Assembly: GCA_963691815.1 (NCBI GenBank)
Contig: OY829657.1
Span: 30,354,366 to 30,418,365 of the forward strand
DNA length: 64,000 nt
Direction of reading: 5' to 3'
From: Echiichthys vipera
Lineage: Eukaryota; Chordata; Actinopteri; Perciformes; Trachinidae
Below the pieces are notes generated by a model. It worked only from the letters and a program-made list of their open reading frames with translations. It did not search any database and had not been told where the DNA came from. Below, in pieces: positions 62,690 to 64,000 of the stretch. The position numbers and the translations under genes were made by a program. Position 1 is the stretch's first letter; each line of letters starts with the position of its first letter.

Positions 62690-63770
62690 GCGCCTCATTC
62701 AGGGTAGTCGACCATAGTGGAAATGCACCTACTGTGGTCATGTACTGGAGCCCCTCAGGGCACAGTGCTGGCCCCTCTTCTCTTCACCCTGTACACCTCG
62801 CACTTCTGCTACAACTCGGAGCTGTGTCACATACAGAAGTACGCCGATGACACAGCCATCGTGGGAATTATCAGGGGTGATAGAGAGGAGATGCATCGGT
62901 GTCTGGTGAGGGACTTTGCTCTCTGGTGCCACACTAACCACCTACAGCTCAACACCTCCAAGACGAAGGAGCTGGTCATTGATTTTGGAGGTCCAGACCA
63001 AAACCGCAATCAGTCCTGCTAGAGGGAGCTGAGATGGAGGCTGTGGACTCGTTCAAATACCTTGGGCTGTGGCTGGACAATAAACTGGACTGGACAACAC
63101 ACACCGGCCACCTGTACAGGAAGACACAAAGTAGGTTGGACTTCCTGAGGAGACTGCAGTCCTCCAACATCTGCAGCAAACTGCTTTGGATGTTTTACCA
63201 GTCTGTGGTCACCTGTGTCCTCTTCTACACAGTGGTGTGCTGGGAGGGCAGCATATCCAAGAAGGACACCTCCAGACTGGATAGACTGATCAGACGGGCC
63301 CGTTCGCTGGTCAGCATGAAACTGGACTCAGTGGTGACAGTGGCAGAGAAGAGGACACTGCTGGACATTATGGACAATGCCAGCCACCCCCTGCACACTA
63401 TCATCAGCAACCAGAGGAGCCTGTTCAGTGGAAGGCTGCTCATGCCCAAGTGTAGGACCAACAGACTCAAGAACTCCTTTGTCCCTCAGGCCATCACACT
63501 CTACAACTCCTCACTCGGGGGGAGGAGGAAATAAAGAGGATAGAAGGGAAGGAGTGGGAGCCACTCACTGTGCAATTAATAATCTACTCTTACATACCTG
63601 GATACTTTTATTCTTTTTTGTGCAATAACTTTATTCACCACTTTAGTGCAATAATTCAATCTTACTGCTCATTTCTGTCAAATACAGTCATACATATTTT
63701 ATCTTATAGATTTATTGAATTTTCACTTGCGGGATGAATAAAGGAATTCTTCTTCCTCTACATTTAACTT
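62690..63770 (+). mobile_element. L2-like LINE RT palm to 3-prime end
   Basis: Codons (62717-63022) give TGAPQGTVLAPLLFTLYTSH and KYADDTAIVGII with the YADD box, then LVRDFALWCHTNHLQLNTSK. After a stop and frame change, 63034-63534 gives VDSFKYLGLWLDNKLDWTTH, YRKTQSRLDFLRRLQSSNIC, VVCWEGSISKKDTSRLDRLI and NSFVPQAITLYNSSL. The 3-prime UTR ends GGGATGAATAAAGGAATTC with TTC repeats near 63755. RT motif A is missing at the 5-prime side. Confidence 0.7.
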
Positions 63771-64000
63771 ATCTGATTTCCTTTTTTCCGTGAGTCATCC
63801 CAAAGGGATCAATAAAGAGAAGTCTCAGTCTTAGTTTAAAACTTTATTTTTGAGATTATTGATTGACCAAATAGGGACAATATAAACTGAGTCGGTGCAC
63901 ATTATATTGACACAGAATCTTCTCACTGTTTCCAAACACAACAGGTTCTATTTTTCTGAGAGAAAGTCTGCTTTAATATTGACAAAGCCCCCCCTGAAAT
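63771..64000. other. unassigned right end
   Basis: CAAAGGGATCAATAAAGAG near 63800 resembles another LINE tail. A minus-strand AATAAA lies near 63845. No coding match was seen to the window end. Confidence 0.35.

Noticed and set aside
1..64000. CRISPR arrays, tRNA, rRNA, bacterial operons
   Set aside because: No spaced identical repeats, cloverleaf sequences or rRNA cores were seen. The content is eukaryotic.

Overview
The window looks like transposon-dense teleost fish DNA. Codon-level matches to reverse transcriptases, integrases and transposases cover most of it. The families present are Rex3-like RTE, L1/Tx1-like and L2-like LINEs, Penelope-like elements, BEL/Pao, several Gypsy lineages, a retrovirus-type LTR family, PIF/Harbinger-like and fold-back MITEs, and a P-element remnant. 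Together these are typical of ray-finned fish. No species can be named from sequence alone, and no bacterial-style operons, rRNA or tRNA genes were seen.

Only one host gene could be recognised. It is slirp (mitochondrial SRA stem-loop-interacting RNA-binding protein) on the minus strand, with three coding exons at 59778-59720, 55453-55346 and 52171-52103. The first coding exon was not found. The large introns hold a Gypsy copy and small DNA elements.

Layout. 0.5-7.3 kb: nested minus-strand debris, in which a P-element fragment is interrupted by the LTR of a chromodomain Gypsy. That LTR carries a 609-bp Harbinger-like insert. An L1/Tx1-like LINE follows, split by an L2-like LINE. 7.5-8.9 kb: a 1457-bp solo LTR with a 4-bp target duplication. 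9.5-9.9 kb: a 369-bp palindromic MITE. 10.1-14.7 kb: an L1-type LINE carrying two younger LINE insertions. 15.8-20 kb: a Gypsy copy carrying Penelope-like fragments. 20-22.7 kb: a Rex3-like LINE. 23.2-31.9 kb: an almost intact BEL/Pao element, with two about 1.07-kb LTRs and a gag-pol frame broken by one amber codon. 32-35 kb: a decayed Gypsy. 35.7-37.9 kb: a multi-exon integrase-fold gene relic. 38.4-40.4 kb: a decayed BEL/Pao end with its LTR. 40.7-43.1 kb: a second Rex3-like copy on the minus strand. 43.1-48.7 kb: two head-to-head Penelope-like copies, one split by a deleted retrovirus-like provirus. 49.2-51.4 kb: a LINE with a long uninterrupted RT frame. 51.7-59.8 kb: slirp exons and introns. 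60.5-63.8 kb: L2-like LINE fragments carrying a second full-length Harbinger-like element (600 bp, TGA duplication) with a short Myb/SANT-like ORF.

The genes do not form a common pathway. The value of the region is as a record of nested insertions, several with readable target-site duplications. It also holds one apparently young LTR retrotransposon, one small DNA-transposon family present as two full-length copies, and a retrovirus-type LTR family present as a solo LTR and a collapsed provirus.
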